DNA of 64,000 nucleotides from Gordius sp. MW1 (Eukaryota; Nematomorpha; Gordioida; Gordea; Gordiidae): positions 17,418,575-17,482,574 of the forward strand of contig OZ038533.1 of the NCBI GenBank assembly GCA_964036665.1, in the 5' to 3' direction. The notes under the pieces are model-generated. The model saw nothing but the letters and a program-made list of their open reading frames with translations, had not been told where the DNA came from and searched no databases. The position numbers and the translations under genes are program-made. Below, one piece after another: positions 1 to 12,500 of the stretch (positions within the stretch are counted from its first letter, which is position 1; each line of letters begins with the position of its first letter).

Positions 1-1409
1 GCCGCATTATTTTTAAACCATTTTTAATTTCAAATTTAAACAACGACCAGAGCACAACATCTATCCCAACTCATCTTTATCTACCCTTTCAACTATTGTT
101 GTAAAAGGACCGAAATCACAAAGTCAATATATGTAGACCTGTGTTATTATTTACTTAAATATTAATAATCACTGGACTATTTACGGACCATTGTTCTTCG
201 AAACATTATTTATTTGAGTAATTATATATATACAGGATATAAAAAATAAGTAATCGATAAATTTCTATAATTAATTGAAAAAAAAATTTATATTTAGTAA
301 TCCTTGCCGAAAATCTACTGTCTTATCTTATGCCAAGAGAGGGACGAAGTGACATCATCTTTTAGACTGCTTTATATCAGGATTGTGTAGTAATTTGGTC
401 TTGTCTCCTCTCATCTCATCACGGCCTTTACTATCTCGTTGGTTTTTTGTACAAGACAAGACGGTGGCCGGTGGGATTCTTTAATTTAATTAGTGCAAAA
501 TCTTCAATCTCACTTATGATTATTAGGGTAAGCTCATAGGGTGTGCTTAAACGATAGTAAGAGAATTAAAAAACAAAATTTAGAATTAAATCAAAGCGAT
601 GGTAGGTCTACAGAACGTTTATTACCATTAATGGTTGGGCGTAGCAGGGGGGGGGCAGGGGCCCCTGAATGACAAAAAATAATTTTTTTAACGCAAAAAC
701 TCTTAAAAATTAAAAAGTTTAATGTTATGCCCCTCCCTAATTTAACTTTTAACAATTGCGCCCCCCTAATCCAAAATCTGGCTACGCCCATGCATTAAAT
801 GTGCAGTAAGCAGATTAATGGATTTGTAAATCAAAATGTACCTATTTGACACACCCTCCTTGACTAAGCTGTAGCCATGTCGCTACTTTAGTAAATGACA
901 GATCATCCAGTTAAATCCAAATTTAAAATTCAAACGAAAAAAGACACATACACCTTGTCTCAACAGTCAAACTCAGTTCAAATCATAAGACCACTAAGAA
1001 AAGGCAATTAAGCATTTGAAATTTTTCCTTCATATATTTATAATAAATTATTGCCAATGTGCCATTTAAATATTCTTAGTTATGCATTACAATCAATAAT
1101 TAGAATTATTTGGTATAAATAATTTTGGTCATATTTAATATCAAAAAAATACACAATCTTTACATTATTATTGAAAATTTTCATTTATTAAATAGTAAAA
1201 GGAAGTTAATTGCAAAATTTATATTACTATTATATAAATTAAACAGATGAATATATTTTAACTCCAGTATAGCTTAGCTTTTTGTTACTATTTTGATTAA
1301 GTATCATTAGGCTATCATTTAATATAGTTTTTAATCTTAATTTAACGTTGTTAGCCCATATGCCACCTAAAATTCATATCTTATATGATGAAAAGTTAAT
1401 TTTTATTAT
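1..1409. other. 5' flank of SMG1, no gene seen
   Basis: AT-rich sequence with no convincing exon on either strand apart from one MITE-B copy at 635-792. A missing short first exon and the promoter of SMG1 could lie here or further left. I see no TATA box or CpG-rich stretch that would settle it. Confidence 0.5.
635..792. mobile_element. MITE-B copy 1
   Basis: The ends are GGGCGTAGC and its complement GCTACGCCC. Next to each end is a G-rich or C-rich tract, with an AT-rich centre. It lies in the SMG1 5' flank. The family has terminal CATGGGCGTAGCCA and belongs to the small non-autonomous elements with inverted ends. Confidence 0.8.
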
Positions 1410-4400
1410 ATGTGTCCTAATATAGCTTTTGAACATTCTGCTTTATATGGCCATTTGGAAGATTTGGTTAGAGGTGACACAAGAGAAACAAGGATTAGAT
1501 CTCTTCAATCTATAGACGTTGAACTATGGGCTAAAGAAAATGAAGTTTTTGTTTTTGAATATTCTAAATACATTCTCAAGCAGTTGAGTGATACATTTTT
1601 CGAGAGGGGAGGTCTGGAATTTCGCAAAAGAGTTGGAATAACTTTGACAAATTTTGGCCTTTCTTTGGCCACAATTTTAAAACAAAACTCTTGTAGAAGC
1701 ACATCCAAAAGTTCTATAAACTCCTCAGAGATCAATCTCAATTCCAATGCTTATTTTGAATGGATTTTTTCCAAGTTGGATTCCAACACAAATGACGAAA
1801 AGAAAATTCTCATTTTAGCATCTCTCGGGGATGCCATTGACTTGGACACAGCTGATATAAAATCAACTGGAGTGCTAGAGTACGGACAACTTACAGAAAA
1901 CTTGACCAGAATTTATGAAAATGTGAGGTCCGAAGAAGTTTTTGTCATTCTAACTCACATACTTATCTCCATTATGACTCGTAGACCAGACGCGGTTAAA
2001 CCATATTATACTGATATTCTGGATATAATCATAGGCTGGAACCTGGATTCTTGCAATAGCGTGTAAGGCAACATACATTACATGGCACTGCATTGGTTTT
2101 TAAGACAGTTTAATGGATTTTTTCTAATATTGATACAAACCTAAGTTAAATAACGATATTTATATAAAGCATTTTGGCGTTAATCTTAATATATAATGTG
2201 TGCAAAATATAAAAAGTAAAGGTTTATCAATAATGAAGTTAGGCTCCTAAAAGCTCAAAATTCGCAGAACCCTTGTAACCATCTCAATCACTATCTTTTA
2301 CTTCTTTTAATCGAAAAATATTTAATTTTTGCGATTTAATGCCCAAAAGAATTTGCAAGTAAATATAAAGTGGATAATTAACAGCAAAAAATTATCTAAT
2401 TTTTAACTTCTTTCAATCAAAAACGTTTAATTTTTGCAAAAAAATGTTCAATTTTTGCAAAAAAATTCTCGAAAAATATAATTTACCAGTTGTATAGAAT
2501 TAATTCAAAATTAAATAATTACTTTTAAGTGGTTATTAAACAGCTAACAATCATCTAATTTGTAAATTATTATTTGATGATAATCATTAAAATTTAAAAT
2601 AATCTTTAATTTTTTAACAACATCTGTTAGTTTATCGCAAGAGACGATCAAAATGGAAGTTGTAGATTTTACCTATCGCGTTTTGAGACTCCGAGTCGTG
2701 TCCGCATTTTACCACACCCCGGGCGCCATTTTGGATTTTGTTTATGACATTTTGAGCCAATTCCTGGAAGACATGGAAGTTTTAGTTAACACGGAATGCG
2801 GGAACAAAAATGGGAAGGGCAGCAGTAGTATACATTTGATCCCTTACCAGGATAGGAAAAAGTTGAAGGTTGAAATACTTGAGGGGCTGGTTCGAGCCTC
2901 CTCGCTTACCAGGTTTTTTATTGCTAAAAAAATAATTGAAATATTTTATAAAATTGTAAGGTTTATTGAAATGCTTGACTCTTATACAATTGCTTGAATT
3001 GAGGAGTAATTGAGAAATATTTTATCTATTTGTAAAATTGATTAAAATGCTTTATATTATCCTAACCAACTGTTTAAGATATTGTAGGAATCGAGTTTTT
3101 TTTTTAGCTTTTATTATACATGCGGCGCTATATCACCGGAGGGAGACAATTTAAAACGTTTAACAAAAAATTCTTCTAACTAAAAATACTATGTTAAATT
3201 GTAAAATATTTTTTAAGCTTTCAATTCCTTATTCTACAATTTAAATTTTCCAGCCATCTAGACCAAACAAAGTATATCTCGCTCCGCTCGTGTTGCAAAA
3301 TTAAGTCTACCCATATAAGGGGCTCGTATTGTTACATTCGCAAAATAATAAATAGGCAACTGCGTCCTGTATTTGGTTAGTCCACTAATTTAGAATATTA
3401 CTCTAAACGTACATAATTGACTTTAAAATTTTATGGATGATGTCGAATTTTAATCTAGCCGGATTATATAGCACACATGGGCGTAGCCAGCTTAGGAATT
3501 ACAGGGGGGCCAATAAAGATTTATTTTTCGAAATTTTAGCCATAATTTTAATAAGTTTTAACAAATTTTTAGCTCCTTGCACCCCCTTGGCTACGCCCAT
3601 GACAGCACACAGTAGATTAAGATTCTAGGCAATTTTCTCTTCTCGGAAGATAATTAATTATAGCTATCTGTGTTATAATTATGTATGACATAAATTGATT
3701 GTTGAGCTTAGCCCATAAATTTTGATTTGTTGAGGAAATTAGGCTTTTTTTGAAGGCTAGTTGTAAAAAGTTTTTGTAACTTACAAATTTGAATTTGATT
3801 TCAGAATATACGGTACTATCGTGGCCAACTTTTCCGATGCGCCCTCCGCCCCAGAACAGCTGATTAAAGAATCCCAAATTCAAAATCACGTAACTCGTTT
3901 GCTCAAAGTATACTCTGGCATAGTTAATCTGACTGTAGTCGATGCAACCTTTCTCGCTGGCAAAGGTAATTAAGGCGAAATTGTATTCTCAAAATGTCAT
4001 TAAAAATCATAATTTGAGTATACTAGTTTCTGAAAAATTATTTCCACAATTAAAATTACGCTATTTTTTATTTGACTTTTTATTGTTTTAAGTTTTTATT
4101 AGCTAATATAAATAAGTTTGAAACATATTCAGTGTTTTTCATTAAGAATTGCCTTAAATGTGGAGAGGCTACGACATATATGATAGAGGTATTCAATTTC
4201 ACGAATTAATTCATTTGTGAATATAATTAAGTATGCAATTTAAAGGAATGCAAATATTTTAAATTTTAGATGCGCTGATATAAAAGACGATATTAAATAT
4301 ATCAAAATCAGAAATATATCTATGAAATTAAAATATAAAAGTTTCAAGTTATAAATCCAAATTTTTAGTTTTACTATTATATGAGGCTTAATTTCACCAC

Positions 4401-6570
4401 ACAAATTATTATTTCCTTAATCATTTAAAAAACTTGTAGAAGTCATTTAAAATAAAAAAGAGCCTTCAACCAACTTATAATCCTTAAATACATTAAAATG
4501 CAGCCATTTTGACGTCTATTTCCAAGAAAATTCGATTAAATAGCACAAAAACTTAGAGTCGTCTGAGGGGTTAAATATAATTTTACTCAAGTACAAACCT
4601 GAATGAAATATCAACATAGATAGGAAGGAAATCAGAAAAAAAACAAAGTTCTTAAATTAAGATATAAATAAAATTTTCTACATATAGTGCAGGTAATGAG
4701 AAAAAAAATAAAATTTTCACACTTAGGTATTGATAAAATTTCATAATATTTTACATGTAGTACTGTTCGTGGTGGGTATGTGGATTGGAATACTGAAGGA
4801 GAAAGGCTATTTACTGTTGTGGCCCAGCCTGAACGCATTTATAGCTAAATCACACTTTTGGTCAGCCACCTGCACTTACTTAAGTTCTCAAGCCAATGGA
4901 GCACAGCCATTACAACCATTTGACGTTCATTTGAAATCATTGTGGGATTCAAAAAATCAAATTTCCCCTCTGGTAAATCATACTTTCTGGCTGATTGGGG
5001 AGTGCTTAACCGCTTTCGGAGAGTTTTTAGTTAGCACCGAGTTTCTCAATAAACTATCCTGGATTTTGAACGTGGTAACGGAAAGCAAATACTCGACCCC
5101 CCGGGCTCAAGATAACCCTTACAAAGTTAGTTTTGAAACTGTAACCATGGGCGTAGCCAAGGGGGGCAGCGAGGGGCGGCTGCCCCCTCTAAATCCAAAA
5201 ATTTGTTGAAATTGCTTAAAATCATGGCTAAAATTTAAAAAAATGATCATTTTGCCCCCCCCCCCCTCTTAATTCCAATGCTGGCTACGCCCATGACTTT
5301 AACACTGGTCAACATACAATGGAGTAATAAAATCAACCGGCAAAGGGTTCGCAGATTCTGGTAGAGTTTTCCTTTATTTATAGTAAAATTTTAATAATTT
5401 TATTAAATTAAAATTTTACCGATTAATTTGCAAATTATTGACGTTTGTAAAACGCTAAAATCCCTGTTTTTAGCAACCTTGAGCTGCAATTATTTGAAAA
5501 ACTTGACGTATAGGGGGAAAGATTAAAAATATGATCGTGGACACCGCGAAAAACTCTATCATAATCTGTAAACGGTTTGCCGGTCAATTTTTTTCTTGAA
5601 TCGTGTAATTAGATTTTTGCTTAAGTTTTTTTCGTGATATGCGAGTAAAGTCTTTATTTGCTATATATTTAAATAATTTTCGTTTGATTGTCCTGTTAAT
5701 TTGACACCTATACATTTTAGTAGAGTTGCTAAATTGCCAACTTGCTTCAACTCCAGACGCGAGCACGCACACCGAGTTGCTTAATATGCGCGTTAGCACT
5801 ATATTTGCTCGCTGTTCGGTGCACTAGGCAGAACAGTAGCATGTAAAAATGCTCGAGGGCCGAGCACAAACTCGAGCAGATGGTAGCTGGAGTAGAAGCA
5901 AGTTAGCAATTTACAACTCCACATTTTAGAGGGTCCTCGATAATGACTATATATTGCCGTTAAAAATATCTGTAGAAAAAGCCCACTAAGAAAAACATTA
6001 TCCTTTCTGATCGATAATATATAAATCAGTCGAGCCCATAAACAATAATGGAATTTGGGCTCGGGCGAGGTTGAAAAAATTAAAGCCAACCAGTGGTCAT
6101 TAGCTAGTCTATTTGGGAAAGCAGAATAAAAGTTTTTTACAGAAGCATAGGTTCGCAGCCATTAAAAACCCGTATAAGTTTCCACGGCAATTATTGAAAA
6201 ATTACGAGGTGGACAGGGGACGGACAACCAAAAACGAGCCCATAAATCGCATAGCAATTAATTTAGCACTTCTTTAATCTTTTTTTATAAATTTAAAGAT
6301 TTAACGAAAAATTTTATTTTGTGGTGAAAAATATATATGCCATTTGTTTACTATTAACAAGGGAATAAAACGAAATTCGCCCGAACCGGAGAAAGAGCAT
6401 AATGTTGGAGCAGTGGTCAACGTGTTTGCTTTGCTAGAATCCAATCAGGCATTTGCAGGATCGGAATGCATATGTGGACCACGATGCGTTGATCAAATAC
6501 CGGTGTTGTATGGAAAAATAGTGTTAGGATTGGACAGATATTTAGCCGATATTTCTATGAAAACTCTCAA
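1410..6570 (+). CDS. SMG1: SMG1 exons 1-5: N-terminal helical repeats
   Basis: Exons are 1410-2062, 2631-2912, 3805-3965, 4761-5125 and 6362-6570. Joined, they read as the alpha-helical N-terminus of SMG1, the scaffold that binds SMG8/SMG9. Exon 1 has AYFEWIFSKLDSNTNDEKK and ends in DILDIIIGWNLDS, which match the vertebrate WIFSKF and DTVDILVGWHID stretches. Exon 2 starts 22 bases before an ATG that looks like a start but is internal, because phase joins exon 1 (GT) to exon 2 (T). Exon 2 has QFLEDMEVLV, matching QFLEDMEAYA. Exon 5 has DQIPVLYGKIVLGLDRYL, matching the NIPVLETAYKLILGEM region. Phases run 2-1-0-2 without conflict. Exon 1 could alternatively begin at an acceptor ending at 1425, leaving the true start upstream. 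Exon 4 is followed only 20 bp later by a MITE-B copy. Confidence 0.9.
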
Positions 6571-9500
6571 GTAGAACAGCTTGTTGTCGCGATTAAATAG
6601 TGGATTAGCCAATATTATTTAGTGAATTTTTAAGTTTAAATTTATGTTTAAAAATGTATGTGAAAAAGGATAGTTTAAAAACTACATGTTTTAGAATTGC
6701 GGTTTTAAAGTTATTAATCTCCAAATCAATCATTTTAATCGATTAGTTTTAACGATTTTCCGTTTTATTGAGTTCCTTCGTGTATAAATTATAAATTGAC
6801 TTTTTCCAATAATAATCGTGTCTGTCTTATTTGCAAAATCAAATCAATTAATATCACTTAGTGTTATAATTGCTATGCAATTTATGGGCTCGTTTTTTGG
6901 TTGTCCGTCCGTCCGTCCGTCCGTCCATCCCTATCTATTTGCATTGGGTATATTAGGTTATCGATTTTTTAAATTAATGCATGAGAAAGAGGTGCCCCAC
7001 CCCTCATCTCTATCTCCCTCGCTTTCGGGCGGGGTCGGGTTTTAATTGCTACGTTGTTAAATTAATGCATAAGTATATCTATTCGTTTTTGAATTGGGTA
7101 ACATTGATATTAATTGCTATAATTACCCTATGCCCTCCACTACAAGGGTTTGGGTTAGAATCTCGGAGTTTTTTTAGACTCTTATGATTGTTCTTGTTAC
7201 TACCATTGATAATTAGACTTTTTGGCCGTCTGCTGGCTGCTGACCAAAGAAAAAATGACCATTGGCCAAAATGTGAATCCGAGTTTATTTTTTCGTTTAT
7301 TTTTGACTCTTATGATTATTCCTGTTACTACCATTGCTATTATGACTTTTTGGCCGTCCGCTGGCTCCTGACCGATGGAAAAAATGACCATTGGCCAAAA
7401 TGTGAATCGAAATTATTTTTTTCGTTTTTTTTTGACTATTATGATTGTTCCTGTTCCTACCATTGCTATTATGACTTTTTGGCCGTCCGCTGGCTGCTGA
7501 CCAATGGAATAAAATGATCATTGGCCAAAATGTGATTCGAAAATTTTTTTTTCGTTTTTTTTGACTATTATGAATTTATATCCACTTTTACCGTGTCCTG
7601 GCTGCTGACCAATGGAATAAAATGACCATTGGCCAAAATTTGATTCGAAAATTTTTTTTTCTTTTTTTTACTCTTTTGAATTTATATCCATTTTTACCGT
7701 GTGCTGACTGCTGACCGATGGAAAAAAATGACCATTGGCCAAAATGAGCATCAAATTTTTTTTCCCGTTTTTTTGGCTATCATTTACTTATAGAGTATTT
7801 TTTAAATTAATGCATAAGAGGTGCCCCACCCCTCATCTCTATCTCCCTCGCTTTCGGGCGGGGTCGGGTTTTAATTGCTACGTTAAATTATTATATAATA
7901 AACATAAATAAAAGTTTTAATTGCTATGCAATTTAACTAGTTTTTGGGTTAGAATCCCCGAGTTTTTTTGACTCTTATGATTGTTCTTGTTACTATCATT
8001 GATAATAAGACTTTTTGGCCGTCCGCTGGCTGCTGACCAATGAAAAAATGACCATTGGCCAAAATGTGAATCCGAGTTTATTTTTTTGTTTTTTTTGACT
8101 ATTATGATTGTTCCTGTTACTACCATTGCTATTATGACTTTTGGCCGTCCGCTGGCTCCTGACCGATGGAAAAAATGACCATTGGCTAAAATGTGAATCG
8201 AAATTATTTTTTTCGTTTTTTTTGACTATTATGATTGTTTCTGTTCCTACCATTGCTATTATGACTTTTTGGCCGTCCGCTGGCTCCTGACCGATGGAAA
8301 AAATGACCATTGGCTAAAATGTGAATCGAAATTATTTTTTTCGTTTTTTTTGACTATTATGATTGTTTCTGTTCCTACCATTGCTATTATGACTTTTTGG
8401 CCGTCCGCTGGCTGCTGACCAATGGAATAAAATGACCATTGGCCAAAATGTGATTCGAAAACTTTTTTTTCGTTTTTTTTTGACTATTATGAATTTATAT
8501 CCACTTTTACCGTGTCCTGGCTGCTGACCAATGGAAAAAAATGACCATTGGCCAAAATGTGATTTGAAAATTTTTTTTTCGTTTTTTTTTACTCTTATGA
8601 ATTTATATCCACTTTTACCCTGTGCTGGCTGCTGACCAATGGAAAAAAATGACCATTGGCCAAAGTGAGCATCAAAATTTTTTTTTCCGTTTTTTTGGCT
8701 ATCATTGACTTATACAGTATCTGTTGGTATTGACCAATAGAGAAAAAATGACCATTGGCCAAATTTATGATTTTTTTAATTAAAAATTGTTCAAATTCAA
8801 CAAAAAATTTCTCCCAGCAATTCTGCAAATTCTTAACATTGTGATGTTTTATAATATAATGTTTGTTAGACCCATAATCACTAAAGGCTATAAAAACTAA
8901 TGTAATACGCAACTAGATGCAAACACTAAATCTAACCCTAACCCTTGCCTATATTACATTTTGCCTATAAATGGAAAATTTGTATAAATAATTAATTAAT
9001 CATTAGGCATTTAATACCCCCCTATAGGCATTATCGCCCCTTCCCACCTTTTTCGCCCATAAATTGCATAGCAAATATGACACATTTATATGAAGTACAG
9101 ATGAGTCGTCCCCCCTTCCCTTCCCCTCTTCCCTTCCCTTCCCCTCTTCCCTTCCCTTCTCCCCCTTCCCACGAGGGCCGAAGGCCCGAGTTTTTTATAT
9201 TTATTTTTTATTTAATGTACAGTTACTTGTTGGTATCGATACGGAGCAAAATTAAGCGTCTAACTGCTTTACTCCTTCAAAGAAACCCTAGCCTCAGTTT
9301 TAGTGGGGAGAACAAGGAATTATCATACCTCCTGAATAATTTAACTTACTACCTCTACATAGTAGCCCACATATTTCGTGGGCTTGATACCCGCTCCCTC
9401 CCTAACTTAGCTTTTCAAAAGAATGGATTAGAAATTTTTTCGACACTACTTTACCATACCTCGCCACGATGTAAAATAACTTTTGGTCCAATTTTGGCTT

Positions 9501-12500
9501 TTGACCCTAAGGAGGAAGCAAAAAATTTAGAATTAAGCCTGATCTCTAAAGAGTTTCCTTGGTTGGTGGACAAAATGATAATGACTTTCTCATCTTATTG
9601 GAAAGGGTACAAGCGATTTTTAATAAATTTTGTCATCTCAATAAGGGTATTGTATGTCAATTCGCTACGTCTTTGGCCGATCCCCTTTATAGATTTTACG
9701 AATTAGCGTTATACCCGATGTCTTAAAAGATCGTCTTAAAGGATCGATTTTTGACATTAAAAACGACGACAATTATTAAATAAAAATATGAGGGGATTGC
9801 CCGAAAGAGGCGTTTTTATGATCAATTTGACATGGAATGCCCCAATTGAGTGTAAATGATTTTTTTCTTTTTGTACTTTATCCTTGGTTAACATGAGATA
9901 CCAAAATAATTGTCATATTATTTATATAAAAACTTATTTCTAAATCTAAGTTGACTTGTGATTTTATAATAAAGAATATACAAAATTTGCAAATATTTTT
10001 ACGTTTTTTATAATAGTGAAGGTATTATATTTTAAATTATATAGGCAAAACTATAGCTGTCAAACTGCAAATTGTGACATATTAAACATTTACATACATT
10101 TGCTGTGCGATGAGCAAAGCAACCAAGAGCTAAAGCAAGTTAAAATTTTATTTTTAAATTAAAAAACATTATTTTTAAAATGTTAATTTACGTTATATTT
10201 GTGTTAATGACAGGATATACGTGCTCGGACTCTTGGCTTCTTTCTGCTCTCACTTTAGCAAAGCTAAGGCTTTACTGGAAGATCCCAGTTTTTTCACGTC
10301 AATCAAAATATTGGTCTACGTATTGTGCAAGCAAATTTTGCATAGGTCCTATCCGAGTGACGTTTATTGCCTGAAAACTTTGCTCAATGCTCTAACATTG
10401 ATTAGAAATGGGAAAGATATCGCTGCCTTAATTACCTTTTTAGGGTATATATTATTTATTTATATTTTATTTATTTATTTAATTTATTTAATAGCGTGTA
10501 CGTCGTTTGCTGGCAAAATGGTTGTGAAAACTCACTAGAATGTGTTTCTCATTTGAAATCCCAAATTATATCTTCCCTGCCACATATGCCCTTCTTTATC
10601 AAGTTTCATATTTTACAATTTTATCTTTTCAATATTTAATTTTTCTGTTTTCAATTGATATTTATAATTCTTTTACGAAATTTAGATCACACTGTTTTTT
10701 GTTACTTTTAGATGTTTTGCTGAAATACGCTACGCAAAACTTTGCAGTTATTTCAGTTCGGACAATTTGCAAATCATCTTAGAAGATGGGGAATTGGCGC
10801 GAGATTTGGAGATTCAAATGAAATCTTCTTTTACAGAAAGACTCTACTTTGTAAAAGATCACAACTCAAATTCATGTAATCTCGATGATTTTGGGTTGGG
10901 TCAAATGGATTTATTTTTCAAATTTCTCTCCAACGAGTGCGACTTTTCTCATTTAAGGTAAACACCATTTATCTTTACATCTAGTTTTTTGTTTTTGTTC
11001 TTTATCGTATTTTTAAACTCACAGTCGTGGGATTTGTTTTGATGAGTTTATACCATCTTGACCGGGTAAGAGCCATGTCTTGACTAATTTTTGTTATATT
11101 TCATAACTTTGTCCAATCGCCCTTTTCATGTGACACGATGTCGTCCTCTTCCTCGGTACCTCCATGTCCATTACTTTTCGAGACTAATGTCATTCGTGTC
11201 TCCCTTCTTAGTATATGCCCATACCACCTTAGCCGATTTTCGTTAATCATGTCCGCCATAGGTTGAATCCCCATTTTTGTCCTGAGAAAGTCATTCGTCA
11301 CATGGTCGAGCTTAGTATTCCCCAAGCTCTGCCGTATCATTGTCATCTCTGTGGCTTTTAATAGCTTTTCTTCCGTGGTGTTTAATGCTCATGTTTCACT
11401 TCCATAGAGTAACATCCTTACGATGGATTTGTAAGCTTTGCTCTTCAACCATATTGGCATTTTATTGTCGCACCTTAATTTTATGGGAAACCATGTTTTA
11501 TATTAAAACATATTTTCATCAATATTTTCAAAATATTATTTATGGGTAGTTTATAGTATGTGTTTTACTCGATTTAGAAACATGTAGAATTAGTTTATCA
11601 TTGGATTGCATTACAATATAGTAGTCGTCGTCAATATATTTTGTTATTTTTACGTAAACGCATTTCGCTCAAATTTAGAAACGTTTACCTTCAAACTAAC
11701 CCACCGATCGATGGGTCACGTGACTCAAGCGAATATTCCGCTATAATCACGTGGTTCGGAACCAAATCGGCTCAGCTGTGTTTCGGGAATAAGTTAAAGA
11801 CGGGATGGGGTAAACCGAGCGAAACTTTGACGCACATCGAAAGTAAATTTAATTATTTGCTCACTTATTTTTTCTGAGATTGCTTAAATTTGTCAGAGGT
11901 GATTTGAGTTTTGTAATTCGTGAAAAATTCTATTCAATTTTAGTTAATTTAAAAGAAGCTTGGCAAATTATTATTAAAATTGAGCATTTTGTGACTAAAA
12001 TTTAACGTAGGATTTACCATCATTTAAATAGCGTTGTTAATACTAAATACTTTATTAACCAAAAGTTTAATAAAATTAAGGGCTAGTTTTAGCCTTCGAT
12101 TTTGACTTTATTGATATGAATTTAATTTATCGAAAATAAGGAGTGAATATTATATATTCAATTTTTTTAAATTAAATCAATATTTTGTTCTTGTTAATAC
12201 CATTGATAATATGAATTTTTGACCGTCCGCTGGCTACTGACCAATGAAAAAAATGACCATTGGCCAAATAAATCGAATTTTTTAATTGCTATATGCAATT
12301 TAGGGTATTTTTTCGTCTTTGAATTATGCCCTTTTCTACAAGGGCCTACGCCTCTACTGATATGGGTCCCTGTGCCCCTTACCAAAGCCTATGTTTTTAC
12401 TGATATGGGTCCCTGTGCCCCTACCAAACCCTATGCCTTCACTAATGTGGGTTCGAATCCCAGAGAGGGCAATATTTTTACTTATTTTTTAAATTAAATT

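Noticed and set aside
2653-2655. ATG at 2653 as the SMG1 start
   Set aside because: Exon 1 upstream is clearly SMG1-like, and its phase joins exon 2 at 2631, so this ATG is internal.
7188-8310. Several open frames of 60-109 codons on both strands
   Set aside because: They are translations of the minisatellite and repeat with the unit; no protein similarity or start context.
7176-8770. CRISPR array
   Set aside because: Units are long and nearly identical throughout, with no unique spacers, in an intron of an animal gene.
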